Shown one piece after another: positions 24,908 to 32,021 of a stretch of DNA of 64,000 nucleotides. Position numbers and translations under genes: made by a program. The stretch comes from Streptomyces sp. R33 (GTDB taxonomy: Bacteria; Actinomycetota; Actinomycetes; Streptomycetales; Streptomycetaceae). A model generated the notes under the pieces. The model was not told the DNA's origin, ran no database searches, and saw nothing but the letters and a program-made list of their open reading frames with translations. Numbering within the stretch: position 1 is the stretch's first letter; every line of letters starts with the position of its first letter. The stretch lies in the NCBI RefSeq assembly GCF_041200175.1, contig NZ_CP165727.1, forward strand, positions 2,108,001 through 2,172,000, written 5' to 3'.

Positions 24908-25746
24908 GGCTGTACGAGCCCTCCGTAGGCGTCGGGGCGGCGGTCGCGGTAGAAGGCCCACTGGTCGCGGACCTCCTTGATCAGGTCGAAGTCGAGCTCC
25001 CGGACGAGGAGTTCCTCGTCCTTGCCGCTGGCGACCTCTCCGACGAACTGGCCGCGGGGGTCGACGAAGTAGCTGGTGCCGTAGAAGTCGTTGTCGCCGT
25101 ACTCCTCCTGGCCGACGCGGTTGATCGCGGCGACGAAGTACTCGTTGGCGACGGCCGCGGCGGGCTGTTCCAGCTTCCAGAGGTAGGAGGACAGGCCGCG
25201 GTGGGTGGCGGAGGGGTTGTAGACCAGCTGGGCCCCGGCCAGGCCCAGGGCGCGCCAGCCCTCGGGGAAGTGGCGGTCGTAGCAGATGTAGACGCCGACG
25301 CGGCCGACGGCGGTGTCGAAGACGGGCCAGCCGAGGTTGCCCGGGCGGAAGTAGTACTTCTCCCAGAAGCCCTTGACCTGGGGGATGTGGTGTTTGCGGT
25401 ACTTGCCGAGGTAGCTGCCGTCGGCGTCGATGACGGCGGCGGTGTTGTAGTAGAAGCCCTCGGACTCGAGCTCGAAGACCGGTACGACGATGACCATGCC
25501 GGTCTCGCGGGCGAGCGCCTGCATGCGCCGGACGGTGGGGCCGTCGGGGACGGGCTCGGCCCAGCGGTAGTGCTCGGGATCCTGGACCTGGCAGAAGTAC
25601 GGGGCGTTGAACACCTCCTGGAAGCCGATGATCTGCGCGCCCTGGGCGGCGGCCCGGCGGGCGTGCTCCTCGTGTTTGGCGATCATCGACTCGGTGTCTC
25701 CGGTCCAGGTGGCCTGGACGAGTGCGGCGCGGACGACTTGGGCCAT
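24904..25746 (-). CDS. Beta-ureidopropionase-like carbon-nitrogen hydrolase
   Basis: 280 residues of the nitrilase superfamily. The Glu-Lys-Cys triad is visible in 'IIGFQEVFNAPYF' (Glu), 'GKYRKHHIPQVKGFWEKYYF' (Lys) and 'VGVYICYDRHFPEGWRALG' (Cys). These match N-carbamoyl-beta-alanine amidohydrolase / N-carbamoyl-putrescine amidase types. Next to dihydropyrimidinase the former is far more likely: it cuts N-carbamoyl amino acids to CO2, ammonia and the free amino acid. It is the first gene of the operon, with the repeat-rich promoter region just upstream. Confidence 0.92.
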   Translation of the reverse strand: MAQVVRAALVQATWTGDTESMIAKHEEHARRAAAQGAQIIGFQEVFNAPYFCQVQDPEHYRWAEPVPDGPTVRRMQALARETGMVIVVPVFELESEGFYYNTAAVIDADGSYLGKYRKHHIPQVKGFWEKYYFRPGNLGWPVFDTAVGRVGVYICYDRHFPEGWRALGLAGAQLVYNPSATHRGLSSYLWKLEQPAAAVANEYFVAAINRVGQEEYGDNDFYGTSYFVDPRGQFVGEVASGKDEELLVRELDFDLIKEVRDQWAFYRDRRPDAYGGLVQP

Positions 25747-25860
25747 GAGCTGCTCCTCGCGACGGGAACGCCGAGTTCTACGCACGTAGACGATATGCGT
25801 AGGGAGTAGAACGTAGGCCTCGTCACACCGTGGGGCAAGACCGCCGTGCACGGTTGGGTG
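25747..25860 (-). promoter_or_regulatory. Repeat-rich promoter region of the hydantoinase operon
   Basis: The region holds an unusual cluster of CGTAG/CTACG words. TCTACGCACGTAGA (25777-25790) is a palindrome with 6-bp arms. CTACGCA (25778-25784) and TGCGTAG (25796-25802) form a second inverted repeat, and GTAGAACGTAGG follows at 25805-25816. This looks like overlapping operator half-sites for the operon's regulator, which is not encoded next door. Confidence 0.5.
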
Positions 25861-25897
25861 AGTCGATCAAGCTAGGACAGCGAACGGTCGAATCCGC

Positions 25898-27544
25898 TCA
25901 GTGGGCGGGCGGTTTCGCAACCCGCAGGGCGTGTACGAGGTCACGGTGATGCGCGGCGGAGAGGGCCTCGGCGGCCCGGAGCAGCCGGGGGGTGAACCAC
26001 TGCGGATCGCGGCGGGCGAGCCGGACCGCCTCCTCCGCGGTACGGACCTTGACGAAGGCGCCGAGCAGGGCGTCGGCCTCGTGGATCCGGCCGGCGGCGG
26101 CCAGGGCCAGGGCGGCGTCGGCGATCTCGGCGGCGGGGCGGGCCGCGCCCTGGCGCAGCAGGGTCTCGCAGTCGGCGTGCCGGCCGGCCTCGCCGAGGGC
26201 GGCGGCGGCCGCGGCGAGCCGCTCGGGCGGGAGCGAGGCCGCCTCCCACAGCAGCGTGGCCCAGTCCGCACCGAGCCCGGCGCGCACCAGCTCCGCGGCC
26301 AACCGGGGCAGCCACTCGGCGGGCCCGGCGGCGGCCTCGCAGAGCACCGCATGCGCCTCGCCACTGCGCCCCTGGGCCCGCAGGGCCCCCAACTGCCCGA
26401 CCACGCCCGCGATCCCACCGCCTTGCAGGGCCGCCTCCGGCGCGGCGGACTGCGCCTCCCGCTCCGGCGGCGCGGGGCGGTCTGCGAGGTCGGGCGGCTG
26501 CACGTCGGGACCGGTCGGCGCAAAGGGGCCCTGGCCGAAGGGGCCCTGGCCGAAGGGGCCCTGGCCGAAGGGGCCCTGGCCGAAGGGGTCCTGGCCGAAG
26601 GGGTCCTCGCCGACGGACGGTGCATCCGGCCGCGGCGGGGCGAACCGGGCTCGGCCGATGGTGCCACGGGGAGCGTGGGGCCCGGGGTCGGGGCGGCCGA
26701 AGCGGGCGCCGCGGGGTGGCACGGCGGCCGTGTCGGGGAGCACGGCGGGCGGGGTGGAGGCGGCGGGGGCCGCGGCGCCCGCGTAGCGGGCGCCGCCGGC
26801 CCGCCGTGCCCCGCGCAGCCACCGCCCCTCGGCCCTCCCGACGGGCGGCTCCGCCTCCCGGTCCTCCCCCGCCTCCCGCTGTCGCGGCACCCCGGGCAAC
26901 GGCCCGCCGTCCCCGACCCCGGCCCATGCCTCGGGCGCCTGGCCCGGACCCGTGGCTTCGGCTTCGGCTGCGGCTTCGACGGACCGGCCGCCGCCGCCCC
27001 GGCCGGAGGCGGGCTGCCCGGACGGGGCGGGGTCGGGGGCGGGCGTCGACAAGGCCGTCAGGCGGGAGGTCAGGTCCTGCTGGCGGGCGGCCGCCCTGGC
27101 TGCGTCGTCGCGGGTCCAGGCGAGTTCCCGGGTCAGCGTTTCCGCCTCGGTGCGGTCCGTCGTCGTCGCCAGGCGGGCCGTCAGGGTGCGGGTCGCCGCC
27201 TCCGAGACGGCCCGCTGGTCGGCGGCCGAGGCCAGCAGGGTCCGCAGTTCCTCCGCGCCGCCCGGCAGCCGGTCCCACACCGCGACGGCCGCGGCCCGCA
27301 GCCGGGCCGCGTACTGCGTCTCCCGCTGCGCGGACTCGGCGCCCCTGGCCTCCGCGAGGTCGCCGAGCAGCGATTCCACCACGTCCCACGGCGGCATCGC
27401 GGCCCCGTCCAGACAGGCCCGCAGACCCTCCGGATCCCGGCGCAGGAACTCCCCGTACCAACCTGCCCCCGGATCGAGCCTCTGCGTCAACCCGCGCAAG
27501 TAGCCCGAGAGTTGACCGATCACCAGCGAAGTCGCGGTCTCCAT
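25898..27544 (-). CDS. Unknown protein with helical repeats and a PFGQG tandem repeat
   Basis: 548 residues from ATG 27544 (a GTG at 27562 is also open; neither has a good ribosome site). Three regions are seen. An N-terminal helical part (1-180) contains 'LAEARGAESAQRETQYAARLRAA' and 'RELAWTRDDAARAAARQQDLTSRL', probably coiled coil. A Pro/Gly-rich linker (about 180-370) ends in six GQGPF units. A C-terminal part of short helical pairs ('LRAQGRSGEAHAVLCEAA', 'LGEAGRHADCETLLRQGA', 'LAAAGRIHEADALLGAF') resembles TPR/PPR-like solenoids. Similar mosaics are common and unnamed in Streptomyces. No membrane span. Likely a scaffold or regulatory adaptor; function unknown. Confidence 0.8.
   Translation of the reverse strand: METATSLVIGQLSGYLRGLTQRLDPGAGWYGEFLRRDPEGLRACLDGAAMPPWDVVESLLGDLAEARGAESAQRETQYAARLRAAAVAVWDRLPGGAEELRTLLASAADQRAVSEAATRTLTARLATTTDRTEAETLTRELAWTRDDAARAAARQQDLTSRLTALSTPAPDPAPSGQPASGRGGGGRSVEAAAEAEATGPGQAPEAWAGVGDGGPLPGVPRQREAGEDREAEPPVGRAEGRWLRGARRAGGARYAGAAAPAASTPPAVLPDTAAVPPRGARFGRPDPGPHAPRGTIGRARFAPPRPDAPSVGEDPFGQDPFGQGPFGQGPFGQGPFGQGPFAPTGPDVQPPDLADRPAPPEREAQSAAPEAALQGGGIAGVVGQLGALRAQGRSGEAHAVLCEAAAGPAEWLPRLAAELVRAGLGADWATLLWEAASLPPERLAAAAAALGEAGRHADCETLLRQGAARPAAEIADAALALAAAGRIHEADALLGAFVKVRTAEEAVRLARRDPQWFTPRLLRAAEALSAAHHRDLVHALRVAKPPAH
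26523..26612. repeat. Six-copy 15-bp tandem repeat
   Basis: Units of AAGGGGCCCTGGCCG repeat six times without spacers. The first four are identical; units five and six carry one and two base changes (CCC to TCC, then CTGG to CTCG). On the minus strand each unit encodes GQGPF (one copy GQDPF). Near-identity suggests recent expansion by slippage, and the copy number may vary between strains. Confidence 0.95.
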
Positions 27545-27589
27545 GCCGGCATTGGATCCCACCGGTGTTACGGGCGGGCTACGGGAATC

Positions 27590-27970
27590 TCAAAGCTTGA
27601 CGGCGATCGCGGTGTGCGGGCGCTTCCCGAGCCGGAACACCGCCGCCGGCACGTCCAGCCCCCAGAACTGCCAGGTGTACTTCCGCAGCATCAGCTTGCG
27701 CACCCGCTTCAGCCCGGCCTCGTCCAGCAGCCGCGCCTCGCCCTCCAGCACGGGCGCCCCCTGCGCGACCCGTCCCCGCACGTCGCAGGGGCTGACCGTG
27801 ACCCGCCCGTTGTTGCGGATCCGCTTCACCTTCCACGAGTCGGTGCGCGTCCAGACGTACAGCTCACCGCCGTCCGCCACCGCCCACACGGGCGTCGCGA
27901 CGGGCGTGCCGTCCTTGCGGAACGTGGTGAGGCTGACGTACTTGCCCCGGTCCAGCTCATCGAGAGTCAT
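27590..27970 (-). CDS. PPOX-class F420-dependent oxidoreductase
   Basis: 126 residues, a small split-barrel flavin/F420 protein. 'GKYVSLTTFRKDGTPVATPVWAVADGGELYVWTRTDSWKVKRIRNNGRVTVSPCDVRG' is the signature of the actinobacterial F420-binding PPOX family (TIGR03666-like), with the 'RKDGTPVATPVW' cofactor loop. Members reduce varied substrates with F420H2. It lies 9 bp after a small membrane-protein ORF and 45 bp before the repeat protein gene. Confidence 0.9.
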   Translation of the reverse strand: MTLDELDRGKYVSLTTFRKDGTPVATPVWAVADGGELYVWTRTDSWKVKRIRNNGRVTVSPCDVRGRVAQGAPVLEGEARLLDEAGLKRVRKLMLRKYTWQFWGLDVPAAVFRLGKRPHTAIAVKL

Positions 27971-27979
27971 CCGCGGAGC

Positions 27980-28141
27980 CTAAGGGCTGTCCGGCGCCGT
28001 CGTCGCGGAGGGTCGCGTCAGCCGGAAACTGGCATCGGCCCGGCCCTGCGGCGCTGCGCAGACGGCGAGCAGCAGACCCGCCGCCAGCAGGGTGCCCAGG
28101 AGTCCGAAAACGAGTCGTGTGGAAGCGTTCGAGGCTGACAC
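27980..28141 (-). CDS. Possible small membrane protein
   Basis: 53 residues from a GTG at 28141. A single hydrophobic span 'LVFGLLGTLLAAGLLLAVCAA' is followed by a short polar tail ending in TTAPDSP. It could be a lipoprotein-like or secreted micro-protein. The ribosome site is weak (GAAGG one base before the start), and codon use alone does not prove translation. Its 9-bp spacing to the PPOX gene would allow cotranscription. Confidence 0.35.
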   Translation of the reverse strand: MSASNASTRLVFGLLGTLLAAGLLLAVCAAPQGRADASFRLTRPSATTAPDSP

Positions 28142-28265
28142 GCCTTCACGCTTGCCCCGCGCCCGACCGCTCCCACCACCGATTGGGCCGTTCGGCCCGC
28201 CGGGCCCGCCCGAAAGAACCCGCAGGTCCGCGGGCCGAGGAGGCCGAGGAAGGCCGGAAAAGGTG

Positions 28266-28517
28266 TCAGGCGGGGACGAACGCGCAGCGGCGCAGCACCT
28301 CGTCCAGGGACAGCCCGAGCGCCTCGGCCACGGCGGCCACGGTGAAGAACGCCGGGGTCGGCGCCCGGCCGGTCTCGATCTTGCGGAGGGTCTCGGCGGA
28401 CAGCCCGGCGCTCGCCGCGACCTCGACCATGCTGCGGCCGCCGCGGGCCTCGCGCAGCAGTGCGCCCAGGCGCTCGCCGCGCTCGCGCTCTTCGGGGGTG
28501 AGGGGGGTGCGGACCAT
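28266..28517 (-). CDS. XRE-family (helix-turn-helix) regulator
   Basis: 83 residues, almost entirely one HTH_XRE domain: 'LGALLREARGGRSMVEVAASAGLSAETLRKIETGRAPTPAFFTVAAVAEALGLSLDEVLRR'. It is divergent from the methionine aminopeptidase gene with a 78-bp gap full of AT-rich inverted repeats, so it very likely binds there and controls both genes. No sensor domain is present; control would be by level, modification or a partner. Confidence 0.88.
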   Translation of the reverse strand: MVRTPLTPEERERGERLGALLREARGGRSMVEVAASAGLSAETLRKIETGRAPTPAFFTVAAVAEALGLSLDEVLRRCAFVPA

Positions 28518-28538
28518 GCCCGCATCCTACCCGCTCCC

Positions 28539-28594
28539 CCAATAACTATCCCGTGAAAGTTATACCGGGATAGATATACCGGTATAGTTATTGG
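28539..28594. promoter_or_regulatory. Nested palindromes between the XRE regulator and map; leaderless map promoter
   Basis: This AT-rich island has three nested inverted repeats. The outer arms are CCAATAACTAT (28539-28549) and ATAGTTATTGG (28584-28594). A middle pair is CTATCCCG (28546-28553) with CGGGATAG (28566-28573). A perfect 12-bp palindrome TATACCGGTATA sits at 28575-28586. A -10 element TATAGT at 28583-28588 ends 7 bases before the map ATG, and no ribosome site is present, so map is probably read as a leaderless transcript under direct control of the XRE protein. Confidence 0.7.
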
Positions 28595-28595
28595 C

Positions 28596-29363
28596 ATGGT
28601 GGAACTGAAGACGGAAGAGTCGATCGAAGCAATGCGCGCCCCGGGCCGGGTCGTCGCCCAGGCCCTGGCCGCAGTACGGCAGGCCGCCCGGGTGGGGGTG
28701 TCCCTGCTGGACTTGGACAAGGTCGCCCGCGGGGTACTGGACGGGGCCGGCGCGAGCTCGCCGTTCCTGGGCTACCGGCCGGAGTTCGCGCCGGTGCCCT
28801 TCCCGGGGGTGATCTGCACCTCGGTCAACGACGCGATCGTGCACGGCGTCCCCGGCGGCTACCGGCTCCGCGACGGGGACCTGGTCAGCATCGACTGCGG
28901 GGCGAAGCTCGGCGGCTGGGTCGGGGACGCGGCGGTCAGCTTCACCGTCGGCCGGCCGCGCCCGGCGGACCTGCGGCTGATCGAGACCGCCGAGGCGGCC
29001 CTCGCGGCCGGCATCGCCGCCGCACGGCCCGGCAACCGGATCGGGGACATCGCGTACGCCGTCGGCACCGTGTGCCGCTCCGCCGGCTACGGCGTCCCGG
29101 ACGGGTTCGGCGGCCACGGCATCGGCCGCAGCATGCACGAGGACCCCGGCGTGCCCAACGAGGGCCGGCCGGGGCGCGGTATGAAGCTGCGACCCGGCAT
29201 GGTGCTCGCGATCGAGCCGATGCTGATCGCGGGCGGTACGGACGACTACCGGTGCGACGGGGACGGCTGGACCCTGCGGAGCGTCGACGGCAGCCGCGCC
29301 GCACATGCGGAGCACACGGTCGCGATCACCGCCGACGGCCCGAGGATCCTCACCGCTCTGTGA
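28596..29363 (+). CDS. map: Methionine aminopeptidase (type I)
   Basis: 255 residues with the five metal ligands of type I enzymes. His is in 'NDAIVHGVPGG', the Asp pair in 'DLVSIDCGAKLGGWVGDAAVSFTVG', His in 'GFGGHGIGRSMHEDPGVPN', Glu in 'VLAIEPMLIAGG', and Glu in 'HAEHTVAIT'. It removes the first methionine from new proteins. Streptomyces usually has more than one copy; the one beside secY is the housekeeping gene. This copy stands alone, has its own XRE regulator and appears leaderless, so it is likely a regulated paralogue. Confidence 0.94.
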   Translation: MVELKTEESIEAMRAPGRVVAQALAAVRQAARVGVSLLDLDKVARGVLDGAGASSPFLGYRPEFAPVPFPGVICTSVNDAIVHGVPGGYRLRDGDLVSIDCGAKLGGWVGDAAVSFTVGRPRPADLRLIETAEAALAAGIAAARPGNRIGDIAYAVGTVCRSAGYGVPDGFGGHGIGRSMHEDPGVPNEGRPGRGMKLRPGMVLAIEPMLIAGGTDDYRCDGDGWTLRSVDGSRAAHAEHTVAITADGPRILTAL

Positions 29364-29366
29364 CGC

Positions 29367-31181
29367 CTACGGTTTGCCGTGCGGGTGGACCACCATCGCC
29401 GAGCCCCCGCCCCGCCGGCTCGTCTCGGCGGCGGCCAGCCAGCGCCCGTCCGGGAGCCGCTGGACCCCGGTTGCCGCGCCGATCTCCGGGTTCTGCCGGA
29501 ACCGCTGGCCCAGCGCCTCCAGCCCGGCGCGCAGCGGGCTGTTCCACAGACCCGGCTCCAGCTCCGTGGTGGTCTGGTTGCGCTGGCTGGCCCGCGGCGC
29601 CGCGATGGCGTCGACCAGCGGCAGCCCCCGGTCCAGGTGCCCGGTCAGGGTCTGCAGGACGGTGGTGATGATGGTGGCCCCGCCCGGGGAGCCCACCGCG
29701 AGCACCGGACGCCCGTGCTCCAGCACGATGGTCGGGGACATGGACGAGCGCGGCCGCTTGCCGGGGCCGGGCAGGTTCGGGTCCGGGACGCCGGGGGCCG
29801 CCGGGGCGAAGGAGAAGTCGGTCAGCTCGTTGTTCAGCAGGAACCCGCGGCCCGGGACGGTGATCGCGCTGCCGCCGGTGGACTCGATGGTCAGGGTGTA
29901 CGAGACGACGTTGCCCCAGCGGTCGGCGACCGTCAGGTGCGTGGTGTTCTCCCCCTCGTAGGTGGTCGGGGCGGCCTGGCCGGAGCCCCCGCAGGCCGCC
30001 GGGTGACGCGGGTCGCCGGGGGCCAGCGGGCTGGTCAGCGTCCGGTCCGGGGCGATCAGGCAGCCGCGCGAGTCGGCGAACCGCTGCGAGAGCAGCTCCC
30101 GCGTGGGCACGTTCTGGGCGGCCGGGTCGCCGACCCAGCGGCCGCGGTCGGCGAACGAGATCCGCGAGGCCTCGATGAACCGGTGCAGGTACTGGGTCTC
30201 GGACAGCTTCGACAGGTCGGTGCGCTCGAGGATGTTGAGCGCCTCGCCGACGGTGGTCCCGCCCGAGGACGAGGGCGCCATGCTGTACACGTCGAGGCCC
30301 CGGTAGCTCACCTGCGTCGGGGCCTGGCGCTTGGTCTCGTACGCGCGCAGGTCGCCGGTGGTCAGATCGCCCGAGCGGACGATCCGGGTGGCGGCCGGGT
30401 CCACGGGGGGCTTGCGGACGGCCCGGACGATGTCCTCGGCGATCGGGCCCCGGTACAGCGCACCCGTGCCCTTGCGGGCGAGTTCCGCGTACGTGGCCGC
30501 CAGGTCGGGGTTCTTGAAGGTGGAGCCGACCACCGGCAGGTCGCCGCCCGGCAGGAAGAGCTTCCTGGTGTCGGGGAAGTCCTTGAAGCGGTCCTGGTTG
30601 AGCTCCGTCTGGGCCCGGAAGGTCGGGTCGACGGTGAACCCGTCGCGCGCCAGCTTCTCGGCGGGCTTCAGGAGCTGGCCGAGCGGGCGGGTGCCCCAGG
30701 CGTCGAGGGCGCTCTTCCAGGTGGCCGGGGTGCCGGGGACGCCGACGGAGCGGCCGCTGGTCTGGCCCTGCTCGAAGGGGATGGGGACGCCGTTCTCCTG
30801 GAAGAGGCCGGCGGTGGCCGTGGCGGGGGCGGTCTCGCGGCCGTCGATGGTCTGCACACGGCGGGACTTGGCGTCGTAGTAGACGAAGTAGCCGCCTCCG
30901 CCGATGCCTGCCGAGTACGGCTCGGTCACCCCGAGCGCGGCCGCGGTCGCGACGGCGGCGTCCACGGCGTTGCCGCCGGATCGCAGGACCGCGATGCCGG
31001 CGGCGGAGGCGTCGGCGTCGACACTGGCGACGGCCCCGCCGTAGCCGGCGGCGACCGGGACCTTGGCGGGGGTGCCCCCCGCGGACGCCGCCGCCTCTGA
31101 CGGCGGGGCGGCGGCGCCGGTGGACACCAGCGCTGCGGCGAGGGCGACGAGCGCTAACTGACGTGTGGCGGGACGACGCAT
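29367..31181 (-). CDS. ggt: Gamma-glutamyltransferase (secreted)
   Basis: 604 residues with an N-terminal signal peptide ('RQLALVALAAALVSTGAAAPPSEAAA'). Ntn-hydrolase features include 'GGNAVDAAVATAAALGVTEPYSAGIGGGGYFVYYDA' in the large subunit and the processing site 'YEGENTTHLTVADRWGNVVSYT', where the Thr of TTH becomes the nucleophile after self-cleavage. 'PRSSMSPTIVLEHGRPVLAVGSPGGATIITT' forms the oxyanion region. It splits glutathione and other gamma-glutamyl compounds outside the cell. It is convergent with map, 3 bp from its stop. Confidence 0.95.
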   Translation of the reverse strand: MRRPATRQLALVALAAALVSTGAAAPPSEAAASAGGTPAKVPVAAGYGGAVASVDADASAAGIAVLRSGGNAVDAAVATAAALGVTEPYSAGIGGGGYFVYYDAKSRRVQTIDGRETAPATATAGLFQENGVPIPFEQGQTSGRSVGVPGTPATWKSALDAWGTRPLGQLLKPAEKLARDGFTVDPTFRAQTELNQDRFKDFPDTRKLFLPGGDLPVVGSTFKNPDLAATYAELARKGTGALYRGPIAEDIVRAVRKPPVDPAATRIVRSGDLTTGDLRAYETKRQAPTQVSYRGLDVYSMAPSSSGGTTVGEALNILERTDLSKLSETQYLHRFIEASRISFADRGRWVGDPAAQNVPTRELLSQRFADSRGCLIAPDRTLTSPLAPGDPRHPAACGGSGQAAPTTYEGENTTHLTVADRWGNVVSYTLTIESTGGSAITVPGRGFLLNNELTDFSFAPAAPGVPDPNLPGPGKRPRSSMSPTIVLEHGRPVLAVGSPGGATIITTVLQTLTGHLDRGLPLVDAIAAPRASQRNQTTTELEPGLWNSPLRAGLEALGQRFRQNPEIGAATGVQRLPDGRWLAAAETSRRGGGSAMVVHPHGKP

Positions 31182-31295
31182 CCGAACCTCCAGTAGACGG
31201 CCTGTCGGACCCCACCGGACAGGCCTGAACTCGGCACTGTAACTTCACCGCACCCCCCGCGTCAGGAAGACCCGGTGCGGGCTAGCATCCGGCCC

Positions 31296-32021
31296 ATGAA
31301 CGAAGACGTGCGCAACATCGTGCTCGGCGTGGTGGCCACCGCCATCAGCGGCGGCTTCGGCTGGTTCACCCGGACCTATCTGTGGCGCCGTACGCTGCGC
31401 CGCAAGCAGGCCTTCTTCGGCCTGCCCACCGGCTCCGACTGCCTCTTCGTCGTCAACCGGCAGATGGGTGGCACCGAAGGGTCGGTGCACCGCAACGACG
31501 CGTTCGCGCTGCTGGAGATATCCGCCCTGATCAAGGACTGCGGGGCCAATCTCCAGATCGTCTCGCACGACTCCGTCCGGCAAGGCTTCGGCGAGCGCGC
31601 CGAGTTCTGCGTGGGCGGGCCGGTGTCCAATGCCCGGACGGCGGCGCACCTGGCCTCCATGCTGCCGGGCGTCCGTGTCGACGTGTCCACCGAGCCGGGT
31701 CCGGACCGCGGGGCGATCCGCGTCGGCGAGGAGACGTACCGCTGGCAGAAGGGCCAGATCGACCACGTGCTGCTGGCCCGGCTGACGACCGGACCCGGGA
31801 GCCGGCCGGTGTTCCTGGTCTCCGGGCAGACCGCGATCAGCAACCAGGCGGGCGCCCGCTACCTGGCCCGCCACCACAAGGACTTGGCGCGCCGCTACCG
31901 CGGGGACTCCTTCTGCGTGGTGCTGAAGGTCAACAACTCCGACGCGTACGGCCCGGACGTGGTCGAGCTGCTGGCGGACGTCACCCGGCCGGCCCGGACA
32001 CCCGCAGCGGCAGCCGCGTGA
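31296..32021 (+). CDS. Unknown protein with one N-terminal membrane anchor
   Basis: 241 residues. A hydrophobic segment 'NIVLGVVATAISGGFGWFTRTYLWRR' at 7-32 is followed by basic residues (inside) and a soluble domain with Rossmann-like alternation: 'DCLFVVNRQMGGTEGSVHRNDAFALLEISALIKDCGANLQIVSHDSV', 'RPVFLVSGQTAISNQAGARYLARHHKDLARRY', 'FCVVLKVNNSDAYGPDVVELLADV'. I do not recognise the family; it looks conserved in Streptomyces. A TAGCAT -10 ends 7 bases before ATG 31296 with no ribosome site, suggesting a leaderless start; a GTG at 31275 is the alternative. Its 3' end overlaps the P450 gene by 41 bp. Confidence 0.75.
   Translation: MNEDVRNIVLGVVATAISGGFGWFTRTYLWRRTLRRKQAFFGLPTGSDCLFVVNRQMGGTEGSVHRNDAFALLEISALIKDCGANLQIVSHDSVRQGFGERAEFCVGGPVSNARTAAHLASMLPGVRVDVSTEPGPDRGAIRVGEETYRWQKGQIDHVLLARLTTGPGSRPVFLVSGQTAISNQAGARYLARHHKDLARRYRGDSFCVVLKVNNSDAYGPDVVELLADVTRPARTPAAAAA

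Noticed and set aside
26523..26612. Regular repeats as a possible CRISPR array
   Set aside because: Units are 15 bp, directly adjacent with no spacers, and encode a periodic peptide in frame.
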